From contig NZ_CP049863.1 in assembly GCF_011299575.1 (NCBI RefSeq), positions 1,736,001 to 1,800,000 on the forward strand: a stretch of 64,000 nucleotides of DNA. Direction: 5' to 3'. Under the pieces are notes generated by a model. That model was not told where the DNA came from and made no database searches. It worked only from the letters and a program-made list of their open reading frames with translations. Made by a program: the position numbers and the translations under genes. Numbering within the stretch: position 1 is the first letter of the stretch; every line of letters begins with the position of its first letter. Shown here one piece after another: positions 24,784 to 34,668 of this stretch. Source of the DNA: Leucobacter viscericola. Lineage in GTDB: Bacteria; Actinomycetota; Actinomycetes; Actinomycetales; Microbacteriaceae.

Positions 24784-25662
24784 ATGCGTATCGCCACCTG
24801 GAACGTCAATTCGATCCGCACCCGCTATGGCCGCGTGGTCGACTGGCTCGTTCGCAACGACGTCGACGTGCTCGCCATGCAAGAGATCAAGTGCCGCCCG
24901 GATCAGTTTCCGATCGAGGCGTTTGAGCAGGCGGGCTACCAGCTCGAGATTCACGGTCTGAACCAGTGGAACGGGGTCGCATTTGCGAGCCGCCACGAGA
25001 TGACCGACGTTTCGCGCGGCTTTGAGGGCATGCCGGGCTTCGGCAAGCCCATCAAGGGGCAGGAAGAAGTTCAGGGCGAGGGGCCGAATGGCTTGCCACT
25101 CGAGGCGCGGGCACTCGGTGTGACCGTCGGTGACCTTCGCTTGTGGAGCCTCTACGTACCCAACGGGCGCGGGCTCGACGATCCTCACCTCGAATACAAA
25201 CTGCGCTGGCTCGAAGCACTCCGTGGAAACGCTGAGGCGTGGTTGGCCGAGGATCCCGAGCTGCCGCTTGCCCTGATGGGCGACTGGAATATCGCCCCAC
25301 TTGATGGCGACATGGGCGATCCGAGTTTTGTCGTGGGACAGTCAACCCATGTATCGCCGGTTGAGCGCGCCATGTTTGAGTCGTTCGCGCCGGTTGTTGA
25401 AGACGTCGTACGGCCGATTGCTCCCGAGGGCTACACATTCTGGGACTACAAGGCAGGGCGCTTCCCGAAAAACGAGGGCATGCGCATCGACTTCATCATG
25501 GGATCGCGCGCGTTCGCCGATGTCGTGACCGGCGCCTCGATCGACCGCGACGAGCGCAAGGGTGATGCCCCCAGCGACCACGTTCCGGTGGTGTGCGACG
25601 TTGATCCAACACTGCTGAGCGACACGTTTGAAGACGAGTACGACCGCCCGATGGTGTTTTAG
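24784..25662 (+). CDS. xth: Exodeoxyribonuclease III / AP endonuclease
   Basis: A 292-residue EEP-superfamily nuclease. Motifs are MRIATWNVNSIRTR with Asn, MQEIKC (metal Glu), LYVPNGRG, GDWNIAP (Asp/Asn pair) and SDHVPVV (catalytic Asp-His). It should cut DNA at abasic sites and degrade 3' ends in base excision repair. It is followed 46 bases later by a second paralogue. Confidence 0.92.
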   Translation: MRIATWNVNSIRTRYGRVVDWLVRNDVDVLAMQEIKCRPDQFPIEAFEQAGYQLEIHGLNQWNGVAFASRHEMTDVSRGFEGMPGFGKPIKGQEEVQGEGPNGLPLEARALGVTVGDLRLWSLYVPNGRGLDDPHLEYKLRWLEALRGNAEAWLAEDPELPLALMGDWNIAPLDGDMGDPSFVVGQSTHVSPVERAMFESFAPVVEDVVRPIAPEGYTFWDYKAGRFPKNEGMRIDFIMGSRAFADVVTGASIDRDERKGDAPSDHVPVVCDVDPTLLSDTFEDEYDRPMVF

Positions 25663-25708
25663 TCGTTCTTTGGCACGGGATCGCCGCCGCGGAACTAGGA
25701 TGGGACGC

Positions 25709-26566
25709 ATGGCTGAAACACTTCGTGTAGCGTCCGTGAACGTCAACGGCATTCGTGCTGCGTACCGCAAGGGCATGGGCGACTGGCTCGCCACGAGCGG
25801 GGTCGATGTGCTCGCGCTGCAGGAGGTGCGTGCCGACGACTCCCACATCGCAGAACTGCTCGGCGACGAGTGGCACGTGCTGCACGATCCCTGCGAGATC
25901 AAGGGTCGCGCTGGCGTTGCGATCGCGAGCCGCGTGCCCGCGACCGCGCACCGCGTAGGGCTCGGTGCTCTCGACGCGCAGGAGCAGATCCAGTCTTCCG
26001 GCCGCTGGCTTGAGGCCGACTTCGAGCTCGGTGGCAAGCCGTTCACGGTGATCAGCAACTACACCCACTCGGGCGAGGTTGATACACCGCGCCAGGAGGC
26101 CAAGTGGGCCTTTCTCGACGCGATGGGCGTGCGCATGGACGAACTTGCCGAGGAGCGCGACTACGTCGCCATCGTCGGCGACTTCAACGTGGGCCACCGC
26201 GAGTTCGACATTAAGAACTGGAAGGGCAACGTCAAGCGCAGCGGCTTCCTGCCGCGCGAGCGTGCTTACTTTGACCGCTTCTTCGGACCGCGCGGCGAGA
26301 CCGTCACCGGTGTTGACGGTTCCGAGGGTGTTGGTCACGGCTGGGTCGACGTGGGCCGCCGTTTTGCCGGTGAGGTCGACGGCCCCTACACCTGGTGGTC
26401 AAACCGCGGCCAGGCCTTCGACAACGACACCGGTTGGCGTATCGACTACCAGGTTGTCACCCCGGCACTCGCCGAGCACGTCGCCGACTACCGCGTCGCG
26501 CGTTACCCCTCATACGACACACGCTGGTCAGATCACGCTCCCGTGATCGTCGACTACACCGCGTAA
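25709..26566 (+). CDS. Exodeoxyribonuclease III paralogue
   Basis: A 285-residue second EEP nuclease: LRVASVNVNGIRAAYRKG, LALQEVRAD, SNYTHSGEVDTPRQ, VGDFNVGHREFDIKNWKGN and WSDHAPVI. The active-site Asn, Glu, Asp-x-Asn and Asp-His are all present. It is closer to the ExoA/XthA subgroup with a longer insert GNVKRSGFLPRERAYFDRFF. An in-frame ATG at 25700 is possible; ATG 25709 (MAETLRV) is preferred with AGGA upstream. It lies between the first nuclease and trpS. Confidence 0.9.
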   Translation: MAETLRVASVNVNGIRAAYRKGMGDWLATSGVDVLALQEVRADDSHIAELLGDEWHVLHDPCEIKGRAGVAIASRVPATAHRVGLGALDAQEQIQSSGRWLEADFELGGKPFTVISNYTHSGEVDTPRQEAKWAFLDAMGVRMDELAEERDYVAIVGDFNVGHREFDIKNWKGNVKRSGFLPRERAYFDRFFGPRGETVTGVDGSEGVGHGWVDVGRRFAGEVDGPYTWWSNRGQAFDNDTGWRIDYQVVTPALAEHVADYRVARYPSYDTRWSDHAPVIVDYTA

Positions 26567-26596
26567 TTCATCCTTTCTCGAAAGCACCTCTCTTAA

Positions 26597-27610
<1,014 letters not shown>

Positions 27611-27641
27611 TCTTTCTCCCTCTCCCCCTCTCCGTTTAAAT

Positions 27642-27698
27642 CGGGTGTAGCCATATTGCTAGTTGGGCGCGGCTCAACTAGCAATATGGCTACACCCG
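27642..27698. terminator. Long perfect inverted repeat after trpS
   Basis: Two 24-base arms without mismatch (27642-27665 and 27675-27698, beginning CGGGTGTAGCCATATTGC) flank a 9-base loop GGCGCGGCT. TTT follows on the plus strand. It sits 31 bases after the trpS stop and would act as a terminator, but the arms are longer than usual and AT-richer than the surroundings. Confidence 0.75.
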
Positions 27699-27776
27699 TT
27701 TGGAGGCGCCTGCAAGAGGGAGCACGCAAAGCGCAAGGGATAGCCGCGGAAAGCGGCAATCCCTACACTGGGGACC

Positions 27777-29912
27777 ATGACTGACGTTGTCGCCAGCCCA
27801 GAGCAGACCGCACCGCAGGGGCGTGAGGATCCGCCTCGCTCCCCCAACCGCGCCCTCACCGTGGTAAGGCGCACACCGTTCACGATCACACTCGTCGTCG
27901 CTCTTCTCGCGGTCGGCATCACGACCGGCACGCTGCTCTCTCCAGCCGCGGATAAGCCCTGGTTCCAGGACGTCGCCACTGGTCTACCCTCGTTCGCCGA
28001 GGGGCGCTGGTGGACGATCCTGACCTCACCGTTTTTTGTCGACCATCCCGTCGGCTACCTTATCCTCGCGCCACTGGTCATCGGCGGTGTCGGCTGGGCC
28101 GAGTGGCAGTTCGGTTGGCTGCGCACCCTCGGATTGTTTGTGGTCGGTCACATCGTCGGCATTCTGGGGGCCGCGGGCATCGTCGCCCTGATCGTGCCGA
28201 CGGGTTGGCCCTGGGCGATACGACTCTCAGAGGCGTACGACGTTGGCCCCTCCTGCGGTGCGTTCTTTGCGCTCGTTTTTGCCATCGCGACCCTTCCGGC
28301 TCCGTGGCGACTGCGTGGACGCGTCATTATTCTCGTGTGGACCATCATCTCGGTGCTCTACCTCGGCCGCATCTACGACCTGGAGCACGCGGTCGCGATG
28401 GCCGTCGGGCTCGTCGCCAGCGGATGGCTCCCTGCGTTCCGGCACCCAGCGGGCAGGCCGAGCGAGCGCGAGTGGCGCCTGATCGGCTTTGCGGGCCTCA
28501 TCGCGATCGGTGTGATCCAGGTGCTCGATCTTGTTGTGCCATTTGACGGCCCGCTCGGCCAGAACCACCCGGTTGCCTCGTTTGTTGACGTTGCGATCGA
28601 CGTCGTGGTGATTCTGCTGATCGCCAACGGAGTGCGACACGGCTACCGGATCGCTTGGATCGGCGCCCTCATCATCGGTTCCTACAACGTACTGACGGCG
28701 GCCCTCGGTGTTGCGATCGTGCCGCTTCTCGTTGACGCCGGTGCAATCGACTCCCCCGAGGAAGTGCTGGGCATCTTTATCGCCCCCGCGGTGTTCTGGG
28801 TGGCGATCATGATCTTCATCATCGTCGGCCGCGGTGCGTTCCGAGTGACCCTGCGCCACTCGCGCCGCAAGCTCAAGGCTGAGACACTCACCCCCGAGCA
28901 GACAGTGGATCGCGTCAGGCGCTTTGGGGGTGGCACCATCTCGTGGATGCTGAGCTGGCCCGCAAACCGCTACATGGCGGTCGGTGAGGGTGTCATCGGC
29001 TATCAGGCGCACGCGGGCGTCGCGATTATGCTCGGGGATCCGATCACACCCGCCGGTGGTCAGAGTGAGGCGTTCGCAGAGTTCACCAGGGTGACTCAGC
29101 AGGCCGGGCTGATCCCGTGCGCGTTCTCTGCAAACGGCGTCAGCGAGCAAGCGAAGCCAAAGGGCTGGCGCGCAGTGGTGGTTGCCGAGGACACGATCGT
29201 GGATCTGCCCGGTCTCGAATTCAAGGGCAAGTCTTGGAACGCGGTGCGCACCTCGATCAATAAGGCCGGGCGCGAGGGGATCACGTTTCGCATGGCCCGT
29301 CTTGCGGACGAGCCGTGGAGCACCCTCGCGCAGGTGCGCGCCATTTCTGAGCAGTGGACGGGAGACAAGGGCCTGCCCGAGATGCGCTTTACGCTCGGCA
29401 CCGTCGAGGAGGCACTCGACCCGGAGGTCTATGTTGGCCTCGCGTTCGACGACGAGGGCAGCCTGCACGGTGTCACCTCGTGGCTGCCCGTCTACGCGGG
29501 TGATGGAAAAATCACCGGCTGGACCCTCGACCTCATGCGACGCCGCGACGGCGGTTTTGGGCCGGTCATGGAGTTCTTGATCGCCTCGTCAGCGCAGTTC
29601 TTCGCGGAGGAGGGCTACGAGTTCGTGTCGCTCTCCGGCGCACCGCTGGTGCGGCCCGAGGGGGTCGAGGCGGGACCCGTGGATCAGGTTCTCGAACAGC
29701 TCGGCGGCATGATCGAGCCACTCTACGGTTTCAAGTCGCTGCACAGGTTTAAGCAAAAGTTCAATCCGCGATCCGAACCGATGTACCTGCTGTTCCGTGA
29801 CGAGGGAGACCTACCGCGGATCGGCATCGCGCTCACCCGCGCCTACCTGCCCGATGCCTCGCTGCGTGACCTGGTTGCGTCAGCTACCTCCGTCTCCCGA
29901 TCAGCTTCGTAG
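27777..29912 (+). CDS. MprF-like protein: rhomboid-like membrane region with DUF2156 transferase domain
   Basis: A 711-residue fusion. The first 370 residues carry about eight or nine hydrophobic segments, of which the early part (PWFQDVATGLPSFAEGRWWTILTSPFF through SCGAFFAL) resembles the rhomboid-like six-helix fold seen in actinobacterial homologues. Residues about 390-700 are the phosphatidylglycerol lysyltransferase-type (DUF2156) domain, with SWPANRYMAVGEGVIGYQ, LGDPITPAGG, YGFKSLHRFKQKFNPR and PMYLLFRD. MprF enzymes transfer an amino acid from tRNA to a membrane lipid and flip it, lowering negative charge. The donor amino acid is not predictable. Confidence 0.82.
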   Translation: MTDVVASPEQTAPQGREDPPRSPNRALTVVRRTPFTITLVVALLAVGITTGTLLSPAADKPWFQDVATGLPSFAEGRWWTILTSPFFVDHPVGYLILAPLVIGGVGWAEWQFGWLRTLGLFVVGHIVGILGAAGIVALIVPTGWPWAIRLSEAYDVGPSCGAFFALVFAIATLPAPWRLRGRVIILVWTIISVLYLGRIYDLEHAVAMAVGLVASGWLPAFRHPAGRPSEREWRLIGFAGLIAIGVIQVLDLVVPFDGPLGQNHPVASFVDVAIDVVVILLIANGVRHGYRIAWIGALIIGSYNVLTAALGVAIVPLLVDAGAIDSPEEVLGIFIAPAVFWVAIMIFIIVGRGAFRVTLRHSRRKLKAETLTPEQTVDRVRRFGGGTISWMLSWPANRYMAVGEGVIGYQAHAGVAIMLGDPITPAGGQSEAFAEFTRVTQQAGLIPCAFSANGVSEQAKPKGWRAVVVAEDTIVDLPGLEFKGKSWNAVRTSINKAGREGITFRMARLADEPWSTLAQVRAISEQWTGDKGLPEMRFTLGTVEEALDPEVYVGLAFDDEGSLHGVTSWLPVYAGDGKITGWTLDLMRRRDGGFGPVMEFLIASSAQFFAEEGYEFVSLSGAPLVRPEGVEAGPVDQVLEQLGGMIEPLYGFKSLHRFKQKFNPRSEPMYLLFRDEGDLPRIGIALTRAYLPDASLRDLVASATSVSRSAS

Positions 29913-29929
29913 CTGCATAAGCTGACGGA

Positions 29930-30634
29930 ATGGATACGCAACTCAAGCGGCCCTCTCGCATCGGGGCCGTGCTCAGCACCGGGGGCGAGATCGTTGGTCT
30001 CGCAATGCAGCTGCTGCTGGTCTACATGGGCGCCGAGATCATGTGGGGCCCCGACGGAGAGGGCGAAACCGTTCGCCTGGTCGCTTGGTGCCTCTTCGCG
30101 ACGGTCTATCTCGGAGCGACGATCCTGAGCCTCAACATTCTTGTGCGCCTGGAGCAACCGGATCCCGCGTCGACACGCGTGCTTGTTGGGCACCCGCTCA
30201 CGCGGTTTCTCTCGACCATCATCACCTTTGGCGCCAGCATTATTGGTCTCAGCGTTGCGCTCGAACTTATCACCAGCATCGGTATGGAGACGCAGAACCC
30301 GGTGCAGGAGTTCGCAGCCATCTGGGCAATGATGCTGTCGTGGGCCATGTTCAACTGGGGCTACGCCCGCATCTATTTCTCGCGCTATCACCGCGCGCAG
30401 GATCCGCCGCTGTCATTTCCGGGCACCCCCGAACCGCGGCTTGTCGACTTCGTGTACCTGGCCTTCACGAACGCCACGACCTTTGCGGTGTCTGACGTGA
30501 AGGTCACCAGCTCTCGCATGCGCTGGACCATCGTGTGGCACACCACACTCGCGTTTTTCTTCAACGCGCTTATTATCGGCCTGGTGATCAAGGTGATCGC
30601 CGACGGGCACCTCTTTGCTGAGCTGTTTAGCTGA
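29930..30634 (+). CDS. DUF1345 membrane protein
   Basis: A 234-residue protein with about five hydrophobic segments. The region PRLVDFVYLAFTNATTFAVSDVKVTSSRMR followed by a His-containing helix (WHTTLAFFFNALIIGLVI) is the family mark of DUF1345, whose role is unknown to me. It begins 17 bases after the MprF-like gene on the same strand, so it may belong to the same envelope-related unit. A small GC hairpin (GGGGATTATTCCCC, about 30691-30704) after the stop may terminate before the riboswitch. Confidence 0.75.
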   Translation: MDTQLKRPSRIGAVLSTGGEIVGLAMQLLLVYMGAEIMWGPDGEGETVRLVAWCLFATVYLGATILSLNILVRLEQPDPASTRVLVGHPLTRFLSTIITFGASIIGLSVALELITSIGMETQNPVQEFAAIWAMMLSWAMFNWGYARIYFSRYHRAQDPPLSFPGTPEPRLVDFVYLAFTNATTFAVSDVKVTSSRMRWTIVWHTTLAFFFNALIIGLVIKVIADGHLFAELFS

Positions 30635-30758
30635 CCGACTTTTGTCGAGGGTGAGATCCTGCGACTCGCAAGCTCCCGCAGAATGACAGGGGGATTATTC
30701 CCCGTTACGCACTCAGCGAACGATCCCCACACCCGCCGCGTACCGGCTACAGTGGGAA

Positions 30759-30897
30759 GCGTGTTCCGGGGTCGGTGAGAATCCGAACCGGCGGTCAAAG
30801 TCCGCGACCCTCGCTTCCGCGAGGTTGAACCGGTGAAACTCCGGTACCGACGGTGATGGCTCGCTTGAGGCGGGTCTAGTCCGGATGTGAGGAACGC
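30759..30897 (+). promoter_or_regulatory. FMN riboswitch (RFN element)
   Basis: The conserved RFN blocks appear in order: GGGGTCGGTGAGAATCCGAACCGGCGGTC, AGTCCGCGA, ACCGGTGAAACTCCGGTACCGACGGT and AGTCCGGATGTGAGGAACGC. GTTCC at 30763-30767 pairs with GGAAC at 30891-30895 to close P1. It sits just before ribD and should shut down the riboflavin operon when FMN is high. An 8-base stem GCAGGGTT / AACCCTGC at 30896-30903 and 30928-30935 overlaps the P1 3' strand and is the probable expression platform. Confidence 0.95.
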
Positions 30898-30965
30898 AGG
30901 GTTGGTGAACGCACCAGTTGTTTTGCGAACCCTGCACCCGGCACGCGCAAAGACAGCGAGACCGG

Positions 30966-32138
30966 ATGCACGAGCAAGACACCATTTCGAGGGTGGCCAG
31001 CACAGACGCGATGCGTCGTGCGCTCGCGATTGCACGCCGAGGTCCCGCCGACAACGCGAACCCGCAGGTGGGTTGCGTGATCCTCGACCCCTCCGGCTGC
31101 ATCATCGCCGAGGGGTGGCACCGCGGGTCCGGCACCCCGCACGCCGAGGTCGATGCGCTCTCGCGTGTGCCCGCCGAGTGGCGTGAACGGTCGCGCGAGC
31201 TCACGGCCGTTGTGACCCTCGAACCCTGCAATCACACGGGTCGCACGGGTCCGTGTGCCGTTGCGCTCACAGAATTTGGGGCGGGAGGGATCGGGGCAGT
31301 GGTTTATGCGCTCGGCGATCCTGGCCAGGCCTCCTCGGGCGGCGCCGAGACGCTGCGCAATCACGGCGTTTCTGTGACCGGCGGTGTGCTGGCTGGCGAG
31401 GCTGCCGCGCTGCTCGGGCCGTGGTTGGCGCGGGCGTTTCCCTCGCAAGCAGGATCGGCACGGCCCTCAGAATCAGCACAGCCCACTGATTCGCCTCGCC
31501 CTCACGTCACCGTGAAGTGGGCACAGACCATCGACGGCCGCGCCGCCGCCGCAGACGGCTCGAGCCAGTGGATTACCGGTGCCGATGCTCGGGCCGACGT
31601 ACATCGGCGTCGTGCCGAGGCGGACGCGATCCTCGTTGGCACTGGCACGCTGCTTGCCGATGACCCCTCACTCACCGCCCGCGCAGAGAGCGGCGGATTG
31701 CTCGTTCCCGCCGCCGAACAGCCGATCCCGGTGGTTATTGGGCACCGAGAAATTCCTGCCGATGCGCGCCTACGTCAGCACCCCGCGCTCGCGGCGAACG
31801 GCCTCGGGGCCCCGATGCAGTTCAGCGGCGAGGACCTCGCTGGCGCACTCACCGAGCTCCACGAGCGCGGAATCCAGCGTCTCTTTGTCGAGGGTGGCCC
31901 CACAGTGGCGAGTGCACTGTTTGCCGCGGGCCTGGTTGATGAGGTACTCATTTACATCGCCCCCTCGTTGCTCGGTGGACCGCGACTGGCCCTCGGCGAC
32001 ATCGGTGTTGCCTCGATGGCGGAAATCAAACAGTTGCGCATCGTGCACACCGCCCAGCTCGGCGCCGACCTGCTCATCAAGGCAGCGGTCGCAGGCCCCA
32101 ACTCTTCACCCGCATCACGCAGTCAGGAAGGTTCCTAA
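30966..32138 (+). CDS. ribD: Bifunctional riboflavin deaminase/reductase
   Basis: A 390-residue enzyme for steps two and three of riboflavin synthesis. The deaminase domain (residues 10-150) has PHAEVDAL and EPCNHTGRTGPC, the zinc ligands. The reductase domain (about 180-380) has VKWAQTIDGRAAAADGSSQWITG and LFVEGGPTVASALF. ATG 30966 is chosen; an in-frame upstream start at 30918 would overlap the riboswitch platform. The 3' end overlaps ribE by one base. Confidence 0.94.
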   Translation: MHEQDTISRVASTDAMRRALAIARRGPADNANPQVGCVILDPSGCIIAEGWHRGSGTPHAEVDALSRVPAEWRERSRELTAVVTLEPCNHTGRTGPCAVALTEFGAGGIGAVVYALGDPGQASSGGAETLRNHGVSVTGGVLAGEAAALLGPWLARAFPSQAGSARPSESAQPTDSPRPHVTVKWAQTIDGRAAAADGSSQWITGADARADVHRRRAEADAILVGTGTLLADDPSLTARAESGGLLVPAAEQPIPVVIGHREIPADARLRQHPALAANGLGAPMQFSGEDLAGALTELHERGIQRLFVEGGPTVASALFAAGLVDEVLIYIAPSLLGGPRLALGDIGVASMAEIKQLRIVHTAQLGADLLIKAAVAGPNSSPASRSQEGS

Positions 32139-32818
32139 TGTTTACAGGACTCATCGAAGAGATCGGCGAGATCGTCGCGATCGAACCGGTCGGTGACTCA
32201 CTCCGCCTCACGATCGCGGGTCCGCTCGTCACGAGCGACGCGACCCACGGCGCCTCCATCTGCGTTTCGGGGGTGTGTCTCACCGTGATCGAGCAGGGCG
32301 CGACCCCCGATGGCCGCGGCACCTTTACCGCCGACGTGATGGCGCAGTCGATCCGCATGTCGGCCCTCAGCGACCTCGCCGAGGGCAGCAAGGTCAACCT
32401 CGAGCGCGCGGTGCGGGTTGACACCCGCCTCGGAGGCCACATCGTGCAGGGCCACGTTGACGGCACGGCCACGCTGCTGTCGATCACCCCGGGTGATGCC
32501 TGGCAGGTGCTGCGGTTCTCACTCAGCCCCGAGCTTGCACCGCTGCTGGTAGATAAGGGCTCGGTGACACTCTCGGGTGTCTCGCTGACCGTCTCGTCGA
32601 TCGCGGCCGAAGACGAGGCCGAGCAGTGGTTTGAAGTCTCGCTGATCCCGGAGACACTCACGGCAACGATCCTCGGTTCACTGCAGCCCGGCGATCGCGT
32701 CAACGTCGAAACCGACATTCTTGCTCGTCACGTCGCGCGGATGCTCCGCCTCGGCGTCGCGGCCCCAACTACACCCAGCAGCATCATCGGCTCCAGCAGC
32801 GAAGGATCACAAGCATGA
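32138..32818 (+). CDS. ribE: Riboflavin synthase alpha chain
   Basis: A 226-residue enzyme dismutating two 6,7-dimethyl-8-ribityllumazine molecules to riboflavin. It has two lumazine-binding repeats starting MFTGLIEEIGEIVA and GHIVQGHVDGTATLL. The ATG overlaps the ribD stop (TAATG) and its own stop overlaps the ribBA start by ATGA, so the operon is tightly coupled. Confidence 0.95.
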   Translation: MFTGLIEEIGEIVAIEPVGDSLRLTIAGPLVTSDATHGASICVSGVCLTVIEQGATPDGRGTFTADVMAQSIRMSALSDLAEGSKVNLERAVRVDTRLGGHIVQGHVDGTATLLSITPGDAWQVLRFSLSPELAPLLVDKGSVTLSGVSLTVSSIAAEDEAEQWFEVSLIPETLTATILGSLQPGDRVNVETDILARHVARMLRLGVAAPTTPSSIIGSSSEGSQA

Positions 32819-34089
32819 CCACAACGAGCACCGGCATCTCTCGCATCGAAGAGGCCATCGAGGCGATCAAGGCTGGCAAGCCGGTCATCGTCGCCGACAA
32901 CGAGAACCGCGAGAACGAGGGTGACGTGATCCTCTCGGCCGAACTCGCGACCCCCGAGTGGGTGGCCTGGACCGTGCGCTGGTCGTCGGGTCTGCTGTGC
33001 GCGCCAATGTCAAATGAGGTCGCGGATCAGCTCGAGCTGCCCATGATGGTGAGCAACAACGAGGACGTACGCGGAACGGCATACACCGTGACCGTCGACG
33101 CGGCCCACAGGGTCACCACCGGCATCAGCGCGAGCGATCGCACCACCACCGTGCGTGCGCTCGCCAACCCCGATGCAGTGCCGACCGACGTGCGCCGCCC
33201 TGGCCACGTGCTGCCGCTACGCGCGGTCGATGGTGGCGTGCGCGCCCGCGACGGCCACACCGAGGCTGGTGTTGAGCTCATGCGCCTCGCGGGGCTGCGT
33301 CCCGTCGCGGTGATCGCCGAGATTGTCGCAGAAGACGGCGAGATGATGCGGCTGCCCGAGCTCATTAAGCTCGGCAACCGCGAGGGCATTCCCGTCATCA
33401 CGATCGAACAGTTGATCGGGTACCTCAACGAAAACGACCCCGAGGGTGCACCTGAGGGTACGACTCAGGGAACCCCGCACCGCAGCGTGAGCCTGCGCGC
33501 CAACGCGCTGCTGCCCACAGTGCACGGCGATTTCCGGGCTATGGCCTACCGGGATCGTCGGGTGGGTGTTGACCACATCGCGCTGGTCTCACCCATGCCC
33601 GACGGTTCGCTGCCTGGTGATGACGCGCTCGTGCGAGTGCACTCCGAGTGCATCACCGGCGAGGCGTTCGGGTCGCTGAAGTGCGAGTGCGGGCCGCAGC
33701 TCGACGCCGCCCTGGACCGGATCAACGAGAGCGGTGGCATCGTCATATACCTCCGCGGGCATGAGGGTCGCGGGATCGGCCTGGCCAACAAGCTCCGCGC
33801 CTACCAGCTGCAGGAGCAGGGCGCTGACACCCTCGACGCCAACCTGCAGCTCGGGCTGCCCGCCGACGCTCGTGACTACACCGCAGCGGCGGAGATCCTG
33901 AACGATCTTGGAATCAGCCGGGTGCGCTTGCTCACCAACAACCCCGACAAGGTGTCGCAGCTGGAGCAGCACGGTGTTGTGATCAGCGAGCGTGTACCGC
34001 TGCTGGTCGGTGTCAATGAAAAGAACATCGGCTACCTCAACGCGAAGCGCGATCGTATGGGCCACCAGTTGCCCAACGATGTTGCCTAA
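32815..34089 (+). CDS. ribBA: Bifunctional DHBP synthase / GTP cyclohydrolase II
   Basis: A 424-residue fusion supplying both precursors of riboflavin. The N-terminal half has DNENRENEGDVI and RRPGHVLPLRA with RDGHTEAGVEL (3,4-dihydroxy-2-butanone-4-phosphate synthase). The C-terminal half has HSECITGEAFGSLKCECGPQ, whose three cysteines bind zinc, and YLRGHEGRGIGLANK (GTP cyclohydrolase II). All key residues are present. The start overlaps ribE. Confidence 0.96.
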   Translation: MTTTSTGISRIEEAIEAIKAGKPVIVADNENRENEGDVILSAELATPEWVAWTVRWSSGLLCAPMSNEVADQLELPMMVSNNEDVRGTAYTVTVDAAHRVTTGISASDRTTTVRALANPDAVPTDVRRPGHVLPLRAVDGGVRARDGHTEAGVELMRLAGLRPVAVIAEIVAEDGEMMRLPELIKLGNREGIPVITIEQLIGYLNENDPEGAPEGTTQGTPHRSVSLRANALLPTVHGDFRAMAYRDRRVGVDHIALVSPMPDGSLPGDDALVRVHSECITGEAFGSLKCECGPQLDAALDRINESGGIVIYLRGHEGRGIGLANKLRAYQLQEQGADTLDANLQLGLPADARDYTAAAEILNDLGISRVRLLTNNPDKVSQLEQHGVVISERVPLLVGVNEKNIGYLNAKRDRMGHQLPNDVA

Positions 34090-34116
34090 ACCACACACGA
34101 ACCAAAGGAGCACCCC

Positions 34117-34623
34117 ATGAGTGGCGCTGGAGCCCCAGACCTTGCCGTCGACGCGAGCGGACTGCGTGTCGCCGTCATTGCAGGCAGCTGGCACGAAGAG
34201 ATCATGTCGCCCCTGATCAAGGGCGCGCACGAAACCACAATCGCCTCGGGCGCGGATCACACGCTCTTCCGTGTCGCCGGCGCTTTCGAGTTGCCCGCCG
34301 CCGCGCAGGCTGCGCTGCAGAGCGGCTTCGACGCGGTTGTCTGCCTCGGTGTGATCATTCGCGGTGGCACCCCCCACTTCGATTACATCTGCAACTCCGT
34401 AACCGACGGTCTCACCCGCGTGCAGCTCGACACCGGCAAGCCGGTCGGGTTCGGCGTGCTGACCACAGACACCGAGCAGCAGGCCCTTGACCGCTCGGGT
34501 CGCCCCGGAGCCCCCGAGTCGAAGGGCAAGGAGGCCGCCGAGGCAGCCCTGCACCTCGCGGTTCAGCTGCGCCGGATTCGCGAGGACGGGCCCACAATGG
34601 AGCTGGTGCCCGGGCGGCGGTGA
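34117..34623 (+). CDS. ribH: Lumazine synthase
   Basis: A 168-residue enzyme that condenses the ribityl-pyrimidine from RibD with the RibBA product. It has AVIAGSWHEEI, VAGAFELPAAAQ, CLGVIIRGGTPHFDYI and GFGVLTTDTEQQALDR, as in the family. AAGGAG lies just before its start, 27 bases after the ribBA stop. It is the last gene of the FMN-controlled operon. Confidence 0.95.
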   Translation: MSGAGAPDLAVDASGLRVAVIAGSWHEEIMSPLIKGAHETTIASGADHTLFRVAGAFELPAAAQAALQSGFDAVVCLGVIIRGGTPHFDYICNSVTDGLTRVQLDTGKPVGFGVLTTDTEQQALDRSGRPGAPESKGKEAAEAALHLAVQLRRIREDGPTMELVPGRR

Positions 34624-34668
34624 TCCACAACCCGCAAATTGCCAGGGGCACCGGCCTAGAGTAGAAGC

